Origin: Anthostomella pinea
Taxonomy: Eukaryota; Ascomycota; Sordariomycetes; Xylariales; Xylariaceae
DNA length: 64,000 nt
Assembly: GCA_963556695.1 (NCBI GenBank)
Contig: CAUWAG010000003.1
Coordinates: 7,254,001 to 7,318,000 of the forward strand
Direction: 5' to 3'
Positions 46,401 through 57,917 of the stretch are shown piece after piece. The translations under genes were made by a program, and so were the position numbers. The first letter of the stretch is position 1, and each line of letters opens with the position of its first letter. The notes beneath the pieces were generated by a model. It saw only the letters and a program-made list of their open reading frames with translations. It was not told the DNA's origin and did not search any database.

Positions 46401-47834
46401 TTCGTTTCCGCATGAAAATCGTAGTCCGTTTCCCGCAATAAGGCATGGTCAGATGCCTGCTTGTCATTGTGACGGCTGAGGGGACAGTGCTGCACGCCAT
46501 AGTGGTATAGATTTGTGAGCTCTGCTTCCCCAGGTTTAGACTCGCTGAGCAGGTTGACGATGTGAACTGCTCCATATGACTGTTCCAGTTCATCGAAGTG
46601 TCTGTCAAATGCTGGTTGGGTCCCATCGGCCGACCGCGTAACTGAGATCTTTTGCTGGCCAGGGATAAGCCCAGCGGTCTGTTCCCAAAATACTGGCACT
46701 GAGCCGCGAACCTGCGCGTAGGAGAAGAGAACACCTGACGGGCTCCAGTAGATCGTTTCGGTCTCGACGAAGTTTGCCACGTGGCCTTCATCGTCGATAC
46801 CTCGACTGTTAAAACGGGTTCCTGCCCTTCTACACGACAAACGAGAAACGACGGTCAAAAACGAAGGCAGACCGGAGTTGGCACCTCGCAGCGGTGCTGC
46901 CGACTGGGGTATCGTCATGGTCAAGCAGAATCCACGTATAGCGGAAGTCAGGATTCGGGAAGCATCGAGAGCCTCACGCTCGTGTGCCACTAGTCGCGAT
47001 CGGAACTTGACAAGAGGGCTGATCATAAACGAGTTCCATAGAAAGGAATCATCGAAGTTGTCTATATCAAAGGTTGCCGAGTCGACGGGCCTGGTTAACA
47101 TTAGCCATGGTTCGAATAGCTGGACTACGCTCGGTTCTGCGCTCCCGATATCCTGGGACTTCTCCCATATATGGCTGGACTGACCTGTCTTGCAACCGGT
47201 TGGTCAGATCGAAATCCGTGCTGTAATAGAAGCTCCCATTGCTCAACAACTTCTGCAGCTCTTGGTACGGGTATTCTACCTCGCCTTCCCTCCGACCGAG
47301 GTTCTGGCCGTAGGCTGCCGCAGGGTCGGAAAGCTCGCCATCATATGGGTTCAGAGAGATGACATGATCGTAGTCGGCGCTGTTCAGGCAAAAGAACTCG
47401 ACACTAGCAATCTTCTCGACCGTCTCGCCAGGTCGCAGTGTCGCAACTCGCGTTGCATGTGTTATCACGCACAGGAAGACATCCCGGTTGATGGAGATGA
47501 GCCCCAGCGTGCCAAAGATCGGGCGAGGGATCAGAGGTCGGAAATCGTTGAGCAGCTGCCTCGATGCGGGTGTAAATTCGACCATGCATTTCGACGTGGG
47601 ACCTTCGTTGCTGGCGCGGGCTCGGGACGAGGCGACGGATGCGAGCGAGCCATCTGCAATTGCTTCGCTCGTGGTAGGGCTGTATCGGAATATTAGGGCG
47701 TGGCTCCCCGTCACAATGGCGATTGCTCGGTGAGGATAGTCGCGGATCAGCAGCTGGCTTGACTTCTCGGCGGCACCGGTTGGCGGAGGAGCAGGGACAC
47801 CTCGCGTGCTCGAGGGGTATTGGTACTGATCCAT
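43499..47834 (-). CDS. Synaptojanin-type inositol polyphosphate 5-phosphatase (Sac1 + IPPc)
   Basis: Homologue of yeast Inp51/52/53, which remove phosphates from PI(4,5)P2 and other phosphoinositides during endocytosis and actin control. Six exons: 47834..47185, 47090..45801, 45741..45206, 45157..45048, 44996..44887 and 44837..43499; phases agree throughout; 1,344 residues. The Sac domain (about 60-560) keeps the catalytic Cx5R[TS] in NCLDCLDRTN (about 505), so its polyphosphatase activity is probably intact, unlike Inp51. The 5-phosphatase domain (about 648-950) has WVGTFNLNG, PDIVTVGFQEIVEL, GNKGAVAIRM, FVTAHLAAG, WLGDFNYRI, IPAWTDRIL and FSDHRPVYA. The tail is Ser/Pro-rich with NPF (EH-domain ligand), KLPPPYD, PPLPPPRR (SH3-type ligand) and ends near ALDLLGDE, which resembles clathrin/adaptor boxes. 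Confidence 0.95.
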
Positions 47835-49323
47835 GCTGAAGTAGCAGGATAGCGAGGGTACAACGCAGGGTGTTTCGAGGAGAAGCTCATGCTAGGGGCT
47901 GTGCGTTGTCGATGGCGTTGGCGTTGGAAGCAGCGAGGAGGAGGCTGTTGATGAAGCTAGCATATATCTGCGACGAGCTGCTGGTGTTTTGAATTATCTC
48001 TTGGAGGTAGCCGAAGTAGGTACCTACCGGCGTTGGTGCAGTGCACTAACTTACCTGTCAGCCTGTGACGTTGGTTGGCCTTGGCCGACTTTCAGCCCTG
48101 TAGAAATTCCCCCCCCCACTGTCCAACAAACATGAAGCCCAACAACATTGAAAGTTGTATTTATCGTACATCTACATGATTAGGTAGGTAATTGGAGTAA
48201 GCACACTGGAATAAGTACGTATGAAAGTACCTACACATGTAGAAACCGTGTGAGACCATCGCTGCTAACTTGAATTCCTGTGTGCTAATTCCAGATTTTA
48301 ATCAATAAATCGAAGCTGCAGCTGATCTGGAATCTCACCGACTTGCGCGCACGACTACCCATGAGACTGAGAAAGATTCAAGTGACAGATAAGTTGACTT
48401 GGATGAGAGTACCTACTGTCACTCTTGCCATGCACTGTAAACAATGGCAGCTGCTTTGCTACACTATGCTGTATGCCCATTCCGTGGGCCTGGTCGCTTT
48501 CCGTTGAGGCCATGGGCAACACTTATTTGCATGTGAACAGACTACCTGTAGGAGTCATGTCCGTTAGCTTCAAGTAGGTAGGAGTCATGTCCGTTAGCTT
48601 CAAGTAGGTAGGAAAGCACTTGAGAATGGCACGTTGCAAGTGCTGTGCATTTAATGTTGTTTCTGGTAACGGCTGCAGCCATTGTTGTTCTGCCTGAATG
48701 GACATACATCAGTGGTAGAAACCCATTTTGGTCAAATTTCGTAGCCTTCTCGGTTCATCTCATCTCTGCGAGCGTGATGCAACCAGAACATGGCCAGTCA
48801 TGATTCAGCAGAAACCGGCTACCTAGTATCCTCCTGAGCATCATCGCAGGGTAGTACCACCTTGCGGGAGCTCCTTGCGGCATCTGACTTAAGGCCAATT
48901 TCGGGGAACGTGCTGTTGCTATTCAAACAAGGAAACGTGCGAGATCTCTTCTTGAAACCCACAAGAACAAGGGGGGCAAGAGGAAAGAAATATCCACACA
49001 ACCATCATCGAGACCTTTTCGCCTTGTACATACGAAGGGTGGTTGGAATACAGCCAGTGTTGTGGAGATGTTGATGGCATTGTCAAGTAGGAAGACATAC
49101 TATAAGCGCAGCCTCTACCGACGAGTCCTCCAAGCGAGAAGGGACAAGGGAAATCACATGGCCCGCATTTTCCAGCCCTGCGTCAAAACCAACTCCCACA
49201 CCACCCTCCTGACCGATGCCACAAATCCTTCGCCAGCTGGGTATCGACGAGACCCGGGTCTTCAAGATGGCCCGCGGAACATGAAAGTTCAGCCGAGACA
49301 AGGAGGTATATGAAAGGAGCCGC
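47835..49323. other. Intergenic region
   Basis: 1.5 kb holding the promoter of the synaptojanin-like gene and the 3' end of the 14-3-3 gene. It has a C9-type run near 48110, several GTAGGTA/TACCTAC boxes and a 30-bp tandem duplication. Confidence 0.45.
48549..48608. repeat. 30-bp tandem duplication
   Basis: Two identical adjacent copies of a 30-bp unit starting TAGGAGTCATGTCCGTTAGC, followed by a further partial TAGG. Non-coding. Confidence 0.9.
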
Positions 49324-50563
49324 TTAGGACTCGGTGGCAGGGGCTGCCTCCTCCTCCTTGGGCTTCTCGGCTTCCTCGGCAGGCTTCTCCTCCTTGGGCG
49401 CCTCCTGAGCGGCAGCACCCTCACCCTCGGCATTGTCCGACGAGGTCCACAGAGTCAGATTGTCACGCAGCAGCTGCATGATCAAGGTGCTGTCGCGGTA
49501 GGACTCCTCGGACAGCGAGTCAAGCTCGGCAATAGCGTCGTCGAAGGCCTGCTTGGCAAGGTGGCACGCGCGGTCGGGTGAGTTGAGAATCTCGTAGTAG
49601 AAAACGGAGAAGTTGAGGGCAAGACCAAGGCGGATGGGATGTGTGGGGGTGAGCTCAGTCTGCGCGACATCGGTGGCGCTCTGGAATGACGTCTGTTAGA
49701 ATCGACAATGTAAGGCATCATGTTCGTGTAACTCACCTTGTAAGCCTCGTGGGCAGCAGTGGCGGCGCCCTTACGCTTCTCACCAGAGGCGAACTCGGCC
49801 AAGTAACGGTGGTAGTCACCCTTCCTGATTGATGCACACGCGTTAGCACCGCCAGAGGGGTGGGAATAAGGATCGCAATAATTGGTTGACGCACATCTTG
49901 TGGTAGAAGACCTTGGACTCGCCGGTGGCAGCGTTGACGATCAAGTGGTCGCTGAGGACATCGAGGACGTCTTCGCAGACCTTCTCGAGCTCGGTCTCGA
50001 TCTTGTTGCGGTACTCACGGATGGTGCCGACATGCTTGTCAGAGCCCTTGGACTCTTCCTTCTGCTCGATCGAGGAAATGATGCGCCACGAGGCACGTCG
50101 GGTACCAACAACGTTCTTGTAGGCGACGGAGAGGAGGTTGCGCTCATCGACGGTGAGCTCTCCACCAAGCTTGGCAACCTCCTTCATGTAGGTGACCATC
50201 TCATCGTAGCGCTCAGCCTGCTCGCAGAGGCGGGCCAGGAACGTCTTGCTATTGACGGCCGCGGGTTAGCATGATTATCCGCATTGGGAAGAAGGCGGGA
50301 TGGGGGTATCGGGGGCGAATAAGTCGCGGTAGCGAGTCGGATGCCACACATACCTTTCACGCTGGAACACAAAACAGAAGTCAGCACACTTTCATAGCGA
50401 GATGGCCTTTCAAGAGATGCAAATGAGGAGTAGAGTGGTACGGGAGCGGCATGTCAAGGGCAAGAGGCAGTGCGGGCGGGCGGGCAGGCTGGCTCGAACA
50501 AGGCGAAGGCGTTGCTCGAGGATGGGAAAAGGGAGGCTAGGGCAGTCTTACTTCGGTAGTCAT
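49324..50563 (-). CDS. BMH1: 14-3-3 phosphoserine-binding protein
   Basis: Dimeric adaptor that binds phospho-Ser/Thr sites in signalling, cell cycle and metabolism. Five exons: 50563..50552 (12 nt), 50361..50354 (8 nt), 50248..49895, 49824..49737 and 49680..49324; 272 residues. The two tiny exons give MTTE-RE-S, and the third continues [17 protein letters not shown]. Family signatures: [58 protein letters not shown], and [20 protein letters not shown] with [13 protein letters not shown]. Binding-groove Lys, Arg and Tyr residues are present. The acidic C-terminal tail ([18 protein letters not shown]) is divergent, as usual. Introns are 190, 105, 70 and 56 nt. Confidence 0.97.
50354..50361 (-). 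other. BMH1: 8-nt microexon of the 14-3-3 gene
   Basis: CGTGAAAG lies between TTCCAG (acceptor) and GTATGT (donor). It is the only segment in this intron region that joins MTTE to the KTFLARL exon in frame, adding Arg, Glu and two bases of Ser. The resulting N-terminus [12 protein letters not shown] agrees with fungal 14-3-3 proteins. Confidence 0.85.
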
Positions 50564-53500
50564 GATGGGCGATTCTGACGAAGGATTATGGATGGTGATG
50601 TGGTTTGTGAGTATCGAGAGTATCGAAAGGGTGCGGAGGTGGTTGTTGTTTGCAGGTCTCGCGGTGTTGACGGGTGTGCAGGAATTGTTTACGAGGTCAG
50701 GTTCGGGTCGACGAACATTGAAAATGCAGCGAGCCAGGTTTGGGTGCAGGTGCGGGAGGAGAAAGTCTGGTGCCAGTGCAAGTGCCAGCGCCGCACCCTA
50801 GCGGGCAGACAATGCCTTGACGGAATGTTTGACGGGGCTACCAGTGGTCCGTGCGCGACATCGTGGCATCCCGTTGTGGCATCGCGTATCATGTATCATG
50901 CATGTACCGCCACACACAAACCCGGTACAAAGGTACATCGCTATCCATCACTTGACGGTCTGTCAAACTGTCACCGTCTGGTGCTCTTCCCCAGCACTTG
51001 AGGACGGGATTGCCCCTCATTTCGTCTCAACTGCCCTTCACGCTGCGATCCTCAAACAAACATTACCGGTTTTCACGTTACAGTGATCCGCTGAACTCAA
51101 TTCAGAGTCGTCACTAAGGCGTGTTTTCTTCTTCGTGTTATTATAAAGGCAGGTCGTGCCATTCTCTCAATTTCACATCAATCAAACATCATACAGAAAA
51201 GGCTCAAAGACGCATCCCCGTCTCCCTCTCCTAATGTTCTCTGGTCTTCCATAGGGCCATACCTAGCACAACCTATCGCGCTGTTCCCCACCGTCATCCG
51301 CTAAGGCAAGACCCTTTGTCGTTTGTTCATTAGGGCAGATGGGTCCTGGGCTGCCTGGGCTGGTCGTGAGATCCCAGACATTCATCAGGTATCAGTTGAC
51401 CAAAGGCTTCCAAGCTTCACGAATAATACCCGACAACGAGGCCTCTTGTTACGGGTTCTGAAGGGGCAATCGAAGCAAGCGGCTCGACCCGTGCGGCCGT
51501 TGGTCAACGTCTAGCAGCATTCATGTTCCATCCATTGCCGCGCCACTATCGTCCCGCGGGTATCATCGTCAACATCATCTACTCCCAACTTCTCTGGACC
51601 AGTGACTCAGCCCAAGTCTGGTACAACAGCGGCTTTGGAGCGGCCTGAGGCGTGAGTGTAGTTGTATGCTTTCGTTGTCTTGTGCTTGTGAGGGGGTCTG
51701 ATAAGGGTAAAGCCCCCACCGCCTGCATTCACCAATCGCCCTTATCTCCTGGTCTGCGAGTCTGCGAGTCTACTCGTTGCTCCGAGGCAATCATTGCTGA
51801 GCTGGCAGTTTGTCCATTCCGGCCACCAGTCCCTCCTCTTTCCGGGCCATGAAAACCTTTTCATGCAGGCAAACGCGCTTCTGCCACCACGCACCTCCTT
51901 ACACGGCTTTTCCTAGCTAAGCGATTGGTCTTTGGACAGCCAAAAGCTCTATTGGCTCCCGGACAGTTGTGGCTTCTTCCCAGTCGTCATGGGAATGGGA
52001 ATAAGAATAATAATGTGATTTCTTTTTCAATCCAACGCCTGCAATGACCAGAGATGGGTGGGATATGTATTTGAGGTTTACTTCACGAGTCCTGCAATCC
52101 AGGCCTCCAGATACCTGATTCAACCGACATGTTAGGAATTACTCACAGTGACACCTCCTAAACAAACCCCTATAAAAGGGCGATACTGAAACAATCGTGT
52201 GAAGCAAAGGTGCCCCTTTTCAATTCAGATCTATGTGCTCTCCGTGGCCGAATATAGGTATTGAACACCACTAGTAAATTTACATAGCAAAAGCCTGTGG
52301 TCTATCCTACTCCGTTCTGTAGCAGGAAGAGTATGCCTGACAGATGGCTACTCACTGCGTTACAGCACGCCCGGCCTATCTGTTTTTCCAAGTTCTCCCA
52401 AGCCCAGCATCCCGCAACCAATACCACTGACAAACCCCTTTCTTCCGCGTTCATACAGCGGAAATCTATAAATGGGGCAGCATGTCGTCGTCTTCGCACT
52501 ACTATACCGCTTCCCAGAGTGCTCAACTAGGCGGTTTGTGAATGGACTCCAACGCGTGTCCCAGCACTCCGTTCTTGAAGTATATCCTTGAAGTAGACCC
52601 TTCCACGCACGATGTTGCTTGATGTGAGGACCTAGCCCCTCGTCGGGAGCTCAGCAGTGGGCCAGGATGTATGTGACGGCTGTGGTGTTGAGAAGCGGCT
52701 AGCCGTGTAGACTCGTCGTAGACGAGGGTCACGAATAATCATTGAGTTTCGGTCACCCACCACGATCCTCTCGCCCGCCGTATATATCCCAGTCGTGAGT
52801 CTTTCCCAAAAAGCCCTTACGTCTGTCCCTGAAAAGAAATTCCGACCAAGAGTCTCAACATCGAATTCCCAAGTCGCCCACGTTTTGTTATAGGGACATG
52901 CCACTCAAATGTACAGGTCCAAGATACCAGGCTGTAAAAGCAATGGAAGGCTCTTGCCTTCCACTGTAGTAACAGCCAGCATTTTTTTCGGAAGGCGTCT
53001 GGTCATTTTCTGTCATCGCTGTGATCGCTGTGATTCATTTGTGTTACTGCACTAGACAGCCCGACAGGATTAACCCCTATATGTACTAGATTATGTCTTC
53101 TTGCTAGCTTCATAGTTTCTTTTCTTCTTCACGTACAACAACAAAAGTAATTCTGGAGTTACCAGCAGTCGAACTATGATAGTTTGTTTCGAGAAGACGC
53201 ATATGTAAACGACTCTCATCGCAGATAAGAAAATCGTAATCCTCGGGCTAAGCCATAGTAATCTCCAATCTCACGGGGCTCAGTGCCGTCAATAAGAGAC
53301 CAGATATAGATTCCTAGGAAGTCTGACTAAGTGAGGTAAAGTACGTAAGAAATGTAATGTGCGAGATGCAAGGGCAAACTGAGGGTACAGTGCATCTAGC
53401 TCATACGTGCACTAGTAATCCACAAGACATATTGTCAAAAGGAGACGACCGATCCCTCTTTTTTGTGTGGCTATACAGCAGGTACTCTCGTCTAATAAGC

Positions 53501-54468
53501 AGCTGTACTTTGAGAGAGGAAAGCTATGAGAGCATGGCAAACTAGTACTTTATGCTACTACATATTTACGTTACCGTCATGTAGTATCGGTACGTGCTAA
53601 CTTTGCTACAGCCCCTGACCTCATCTCTATGCCGAGGCTTCAAAATAGAATGGCATCCGTGAAGTCGAGGTTGAGTGGTTGGGACTAGGACAAAACAGCT
53701 GCCAAAAGTTTCAAATCCTACCAGAACTAACATGACAACTAGGCAGGATGAAATTGCCATCCTTGTGTATTATTAGCTACATAGGGAATGATATCTATTC
53801 TGCTGCAGATGTTGTACATTAACATCCGACAGTAAATATCGCCATGGACTCCTCCCACGGGCATATCCGCATGATAATATTGTCATATGTCTAATCACAC
53901 AACCTTAACACAAAAATATCCAATGGATTCCCGAAAAAGAAAAGTAGCAGTGCAAGAAAAGATAGCGCGCAGTCGCCTCTCCGAGAACCGAAGTCCGTAT
54001 TGCGTATGAAGCTTAACCCTTCCGTCGATCCCTGATTAAATACTGTGTCTCCCGGGCAGGCAGAAATCTTTTATATCCCAGGACTGGTCAAGGTCCAGTC
54101 ATCACGATCTCGGGATCTTTCACCGTCCAAGGCACCGTTGCGATGGGGCAGAGTGCTCCCTTCCCTCCGTTTGTCTTCAAGCGACCTTCAGGGCCGAGCG
54201 TCCACACACCTTCCAACGGACAACGTCTATTCACCCGCTCAAGGTTACTGCTCAAACAATTTCGGACCAAAGTATGATGCTATCTGTCATATCATCGAGT
54301 TCAAGATTTTGACGTCACCCAAGACATTCCTCCTCCTCGTCACCAGAATAACTAGACTCACCACCAGACAGCATGAATAAATGCGAAGCCCCATGACACA
54401 CCAGACACACCAGACACACCACTCACGCCATAACTTCCGCCAAAACATATTTCACCAACTGCCCCACG
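50564..54468. other. Intergenic region, 3.9 kb
   Basis: No gene supported. The first 500 bases are the 14-3-3 promoter. The rest has short frames only, with AT-rich tracts at 53040-53950. A duplicated CTGCGAGT near 51760 and an 11-bp GTGATCGCTGT-type repeat near 53020 are minor. Confidence 0.4.
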
Positions 54469-54801
54469 ATGCAATCCCCGCTCATCACCGCACTCCTAGC
54501 GGCCCTCGCCACCCACATGGCCCTTGCTACGCCAATGCCGACCATAGGCACAGACACAAGCACAGACCCACCCCGAGACGTGGCCAGATCCGAGCAGGAC
54601 GCGGCAGCAGCCCGGGCCGGGCTCGGGCTCTCCCCGCGATGGTGCAACGCCGTAGGGGCGACCTGCAAGCACGATCACGACTGCTGGTTGGAAGGCTGCA
54701 CCGGCTGCAAGAACGGACTCTGCCATGGCGACACTTTTTGGGAGCTGGAGGAGGAGGCGACTGGGTATTTGTATAGTTATGCCAAGACACACGAGGCCTG
54801 A
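54469..54801 (+). CDS. Small secreted six-cysteine protein, effector-like
   Basis: 110 residues, no intron, no recognised family. A signal peptide (MQSPLITALLAALATHMALA) is followed by a Thr/Asp/Ala-rich propeptide-like stretch. A compact Cys module at about 64-85 has spacing C-x6-C-x5-C-x4-C-x2-C-x4-C (WCNAVGATCKHDHDCW, then GCTGCKNGLC), which suits a three-disulphide knot. Only one basic pair-like site (about residue 65, SPRW) lies before it, so processing is uncertain. The tail is acidic then aromatic (EEEATGYLYSYAK). Secreted Cys-rich miniproteins of this size are often effectors or antimicrobial peptides; which applies here is not shown. Confidence 0.7.
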   Translation: MQSPLITALLAALATHMALATPMPTIGTDTSTDPPRDVARSEQDAAAARAGLGLSPRWCNAVGATCKHDHDCWLEGCTGCKNGLCHGDTFWELEEEATGYLYSYAKTHEA

Positions 54802-55231
54802 CGGTCACAGCATGGAGGACCGCCTGCTTCAAAAGTGTCTATTCAAAAAAGTGTGATGCGGCAGTGAGTCCAGTTCGAAAGGGGTTTTATGGCACTATGG
54901 TCGGATCACGATGAGCTTCGGGGGAGTTCAACGTTGTGTCAGATATGAACATAGAGTTTTTTGGGCCGGCATTATGAGCTGAATATCACCTATGTCTGTA
55001 CCAGTTATTATGTTCAGATACTGTATCAGACTATTATATTCGCATATTCCTATGGTGTGGTTTAATTCCACGAAACCTCGATGGAGGGCCTCGCCCAATC
55101 TCGGCAACCCATACTGCCGTCAAGTTTTTCACTCTGACGTCTAGAACACACCGGTTTAAAAGTGCAGTGGCATAAGACGCCGATAACCAAGCATTTGCCT
55201 ACCTCCTGAAAGTCATCCCACTCGTGGCGGG
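54802..55231. other. Convergent intergenic region
   Basis: 430 bases between the Cys-rich gene (plus) and the lipase stop (minus). AT-rich, no feature supported. Confidence 0.4.
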
Positions 55232-56467
55232 CTACAGTTCGTCATTCGAGGTAACATTAGGGTAAGGGTTCCTGTCCCAGTCGATCGGATCTCCGCCAGG
55301 CACACACAAGCCCAGTCTCCAGAAGTAATCGCGGTGTGCAAACAGCAGCTCCCAGAGCTTATATCGCGTAGGGATATCCCACATACCGCGGGCGGTGATG
55401 CTTGCTTCCTCTTCAGCACGAATCGCGCGTCTAGCGTGACGAGTAACCCTGGCGTTCTCTCCAGTCGATCCCCCGATACACTCCGGGTCATAGTCTCCAA
55501 TACAGGGCCGAACATCCCACGGCTCGGGAGGCAGATCGGATTTCGATATGAAGAACTCGCCAGCGTGCGACCTGTAGCCCCATTCTGAAAGTGGAAGCAG
55601 CGGAACTGGATCGTCGACGTGAGTGACTCGTCGATAGGCTCGCTCGTCAGTCGGCCTCGTTTGGTTGTTCAACTCGAAGACGGTCTCGAGATATTCCACG
55701 AACCCGTCGTTTCCGACTCTGGGCTCTCCAAAAGTTGTCACCACGACTTTGCCCCATCCAAAAATGACTTTAAGCTCCAAAGAGGCTAGAGCAGATACGG
55801 CGCCCCCAAGGCTATGCCCGACCAGATGAATCGGATAGTCAGGATATTGCTTATGCAAGGGCTTCAGGGCGGCAAGCACCTCCTTCCTCGCAATCTGCCA
55901 TGATGCCAAGAAGCCCATATGTACCGTACAGTTCTGACATCTGTGCTCTGGCTCATTGGGCGGTTCGTCCCCACCATCGTCAGGCGAAGGATATGGCACG
56001 TATTCTTGCGGCACGGTGCTCAGGTCGACGACCGTATTTGTTATGCTATACGTCCCGCGGAAAGCAACAATGATAGCACCTTCATCCTTGCCATAGGTGC
56101 CTATATCTCCGCCTTCATGGGAAGTCGATTCCAACCCTGAAGTCGTACCATGGTCCACAGCGATGTAGCCGCAGCTATCGCTCATCAAGACGCCAGTATT
56201 CCATGTTGTGACGAGCTCCAGCGATGGAAAGTCTTTGCATCGTGACACGCATGAGAACGGTTGACTGATGCCGGTCGTGCCAACGCAGTATGTGATGTCG
56301 ACTAGACGAGAGAGGCGCTCGAGGGATGCGAAGAGACGTATTGAGATGCCGCCTCCGGTGTTCGAGACGTCGCCATGCTGAAACGGATGCTGCTCCGCGT
56401 CGGAGGAGGTAAGTGCGAGAACGATCGCCAAAGATAATAGTAGGAAGATGTGTGTCGCAGACAGCAT
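55232..56467 (-). CDS. Secreted class 3 (fungal type) triacylglycerol lipase
   Basis: Alpha/beta-hydrolase that splits triacylglycerols outside the cell. Single exon, 411 residues, longer than the classical Rhizomucor/Thermomyces type. Signal peptide at 1-24 (LLLSLAIVLALTSS core). Catalytic features: oxyanion AFRGT (134-138), nucleophile GHSLGGA (Ser218), Asp in HVDDPVP (about 284-285) and His in YRSHAGEFF (His300). The lid lies near TNTVVDLST. Cys residues at 60, 72, 76, 98, 176 and 179 could pair. N-glycosylation sites include NCT and NQT. The C-terminal 100 residues after the His are an extension with basic HARRAIRAEEE and CVPGGDPIDWDRNPYP. It is convergent with the Cys-rich gene and followed upstream by another secreted protein. 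Confidence 0.92.
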   Translation of the reverse strand: MLSATHIFLLLSLAIVLALTSSDAEQHPFQHGDVSNTGGGISIRLFASLERLSRLVDITYCVGTTGISQPFSCVSRCKDFPSLELVTTWNTGVLMSDSCGYIAVDHGTTSGLESTSHEGGDIGTYGKDEGAIIVAFRGTYSITNTVVDLSTVPQEYVPYPSPDDGGDEPPNEPEHRCQNCTVHMGFLASWQIARKEVLAALKPLHKQYPDYPIHLVGHSLGGAVSALASLELKVIFGWGKVVVTTFGEPRVGNDGFVEYLETVFELNNQTRPTDERAYRRVTHVDDPVPLLPLSEWGYRSHAGEFFISKSDLPPEPWDVRPCIGDYDPECIGGSTGENARVTRHARRAIRAEEEASITARGMWDIPTRYKLWELLFAHRDYFWRLGLCVPGGDPIDWDRNPYPNVTSNDEL

Positions 56468-57296
56468 TGCGCAGAATCGAAGTCAAATGTAGGTTGTCTA
56501 GGTTGTCGAGGATCGTGATGATGATGATGATGTCGTCGTCAAGGCTCGATATCAGTGTGAGGGCCAAGAACCCTCATATTCTGGGCAGGTCACGCCCCAG
56601 GGAAGGTGGCAGGCAAGTACGTGTATCAGGTTGAGTAGGAAGACAGGTTTGAAGCGGCACAATAGACGCGGCTCCTGCAATCTGATCATGGCGTCAGTAA
56701 TGCTCGATCGCGCAGGTCGTGCGATTCTTTTAGGAGTTGGAAGGGAAGGTTCCAAAAGAGCTCACATGTTAGCTGAGAGGTTTCGTGGCTGGCCGGGGGT
56801 TCCCCAGATCCATGACGCCCGCGAAAGGCTGGGGCTGAGGCCGGGCCTGGGCCCTGGGGTCACCTGGGCAGGGCACTAGAGAAAACGCGGACATGGCGGG
56901 GTACATGCCCTACATTCTGGATGTCTGAATCGGGCAGGCTTTCCAGCGCCACCACCCAATCAGATACATCTTTCCAGATACCTATACCTGATCAGATTTC
57001 CCCAGTTCCAGGATGGGCTGCTACTGTAGGCGCCATGTCATGCATGGAGGATGGCTCTAAACTTGAGACTATCTCGCAGTTCATGTTGCACTAGTTAACG
57101 ACCTTCAAGAGAGTGTTAGAGCCTCAAGTCTGATCACAGCAAATCACTGCATCGCTCGTGAGTCAAGTCTGTTGCATGTTCTGAGGTAGTAGACATTATC
57201 AGCTAGTCGAGTGGTCAGTCCATCCAGGCACTTGAGAGCATTATCAATATCCCATTCTTCCCTCCGTCACTCCTCCTGTGGTGACCATCCAACATG
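56468..57296. other. Intergenic region, lipase promoter
   Basis: 0.8 kb. A (GAT)n run at 56516-56533 lies in the lipase leader. No gene supported. Confidence 0.4.
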
Positions 57297-57917
57297 CTAG
57301 ATGCTGTTTCTCAGGGCACCTAGTCGTGTTCGTCGAATCTTTCGAGATCCCGACGATGGGGGCGCTGGCTCGAAGCTGTCGAAATCACCGATCATGGGTG
57401 AATCTTCACTCAGGCAGGTTGTTCCCGAGTAGGTGTCGGTGCATTTGAGCTCGGGCTTGACGAGACCGGAAGCCTCAAATGCGGGCGAGCTGCACTTTCC
57501 AGTCAGTCCCATTGTAACAGACCTCACAGACCCGAACGGTGATACTCACTTTCCAGGGCACGCCTCCTCGATAACCGTCAAGCCAGCAATGCCGGTTGTC
57601 TGGTAGATGAAGAAGACATGAGGATTCTCGCAGGGGTATCTGTTGCCACCCGAACCGGTGACCTTGCTGGTAGAGTTCTTCCGGCACATGGTGTAGAGGT
57701 CGGTGTCGGCGTCGACATACTGGAACTCGAGTGTGTTCTTGCTGGCGTCCGTCTTGTCCGTGTAGATCTCGAAGGAGGAAACGGCGAAGTCTGCGGGCAT
57801 GGTGCAGTTGCTGGCGGCAGCCTTGAAGGTCGTGGGAACGGCGTAGTGCAGAGCCTTGGTCGTTGCGGCGCTCGCGGCTGCAGCCATCAGGCTGAGCAGA
57901 ATGATGCTTGACTGCAT
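57297..57917 (-). CDS. Secreted protein of unknown function
   Basis: Exons 57917..57550 and 57489..57297, joined across a 60-nt GTGAGT...TGCAG intron as EEACPG-N-SPAFE; 186 residues. A signal peptide (MQSSIILLSLMAAAASA) opens the protein. The body has Cys in NCTMPADF, MCRKNS, YPCENP, EEACPG, LKCTD and TTCLSE (six in all) and N-glycosylation sites at NCT and NST, as for an extracellular disulphide-bonded domain of about 130 residues (SSFEIYTDKTD, TLEFQYVDADT, PHVFFIYQTTG). The C-terminus is basic (SRKIRRTRLGALRNSI) and may be cleaved or bind the wall. An alternative 3-nt shift of the acceptor is not in frame. No family recognised. Confidence 0.75.

Noticed and set aside
47100..47120. tRNA B-box-like GGTTCGAATAG
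   Set aside because: It lies in an intron of the synaptojanin-like gene, the B box is imperfect, and no A box or cloverleaf was seen.
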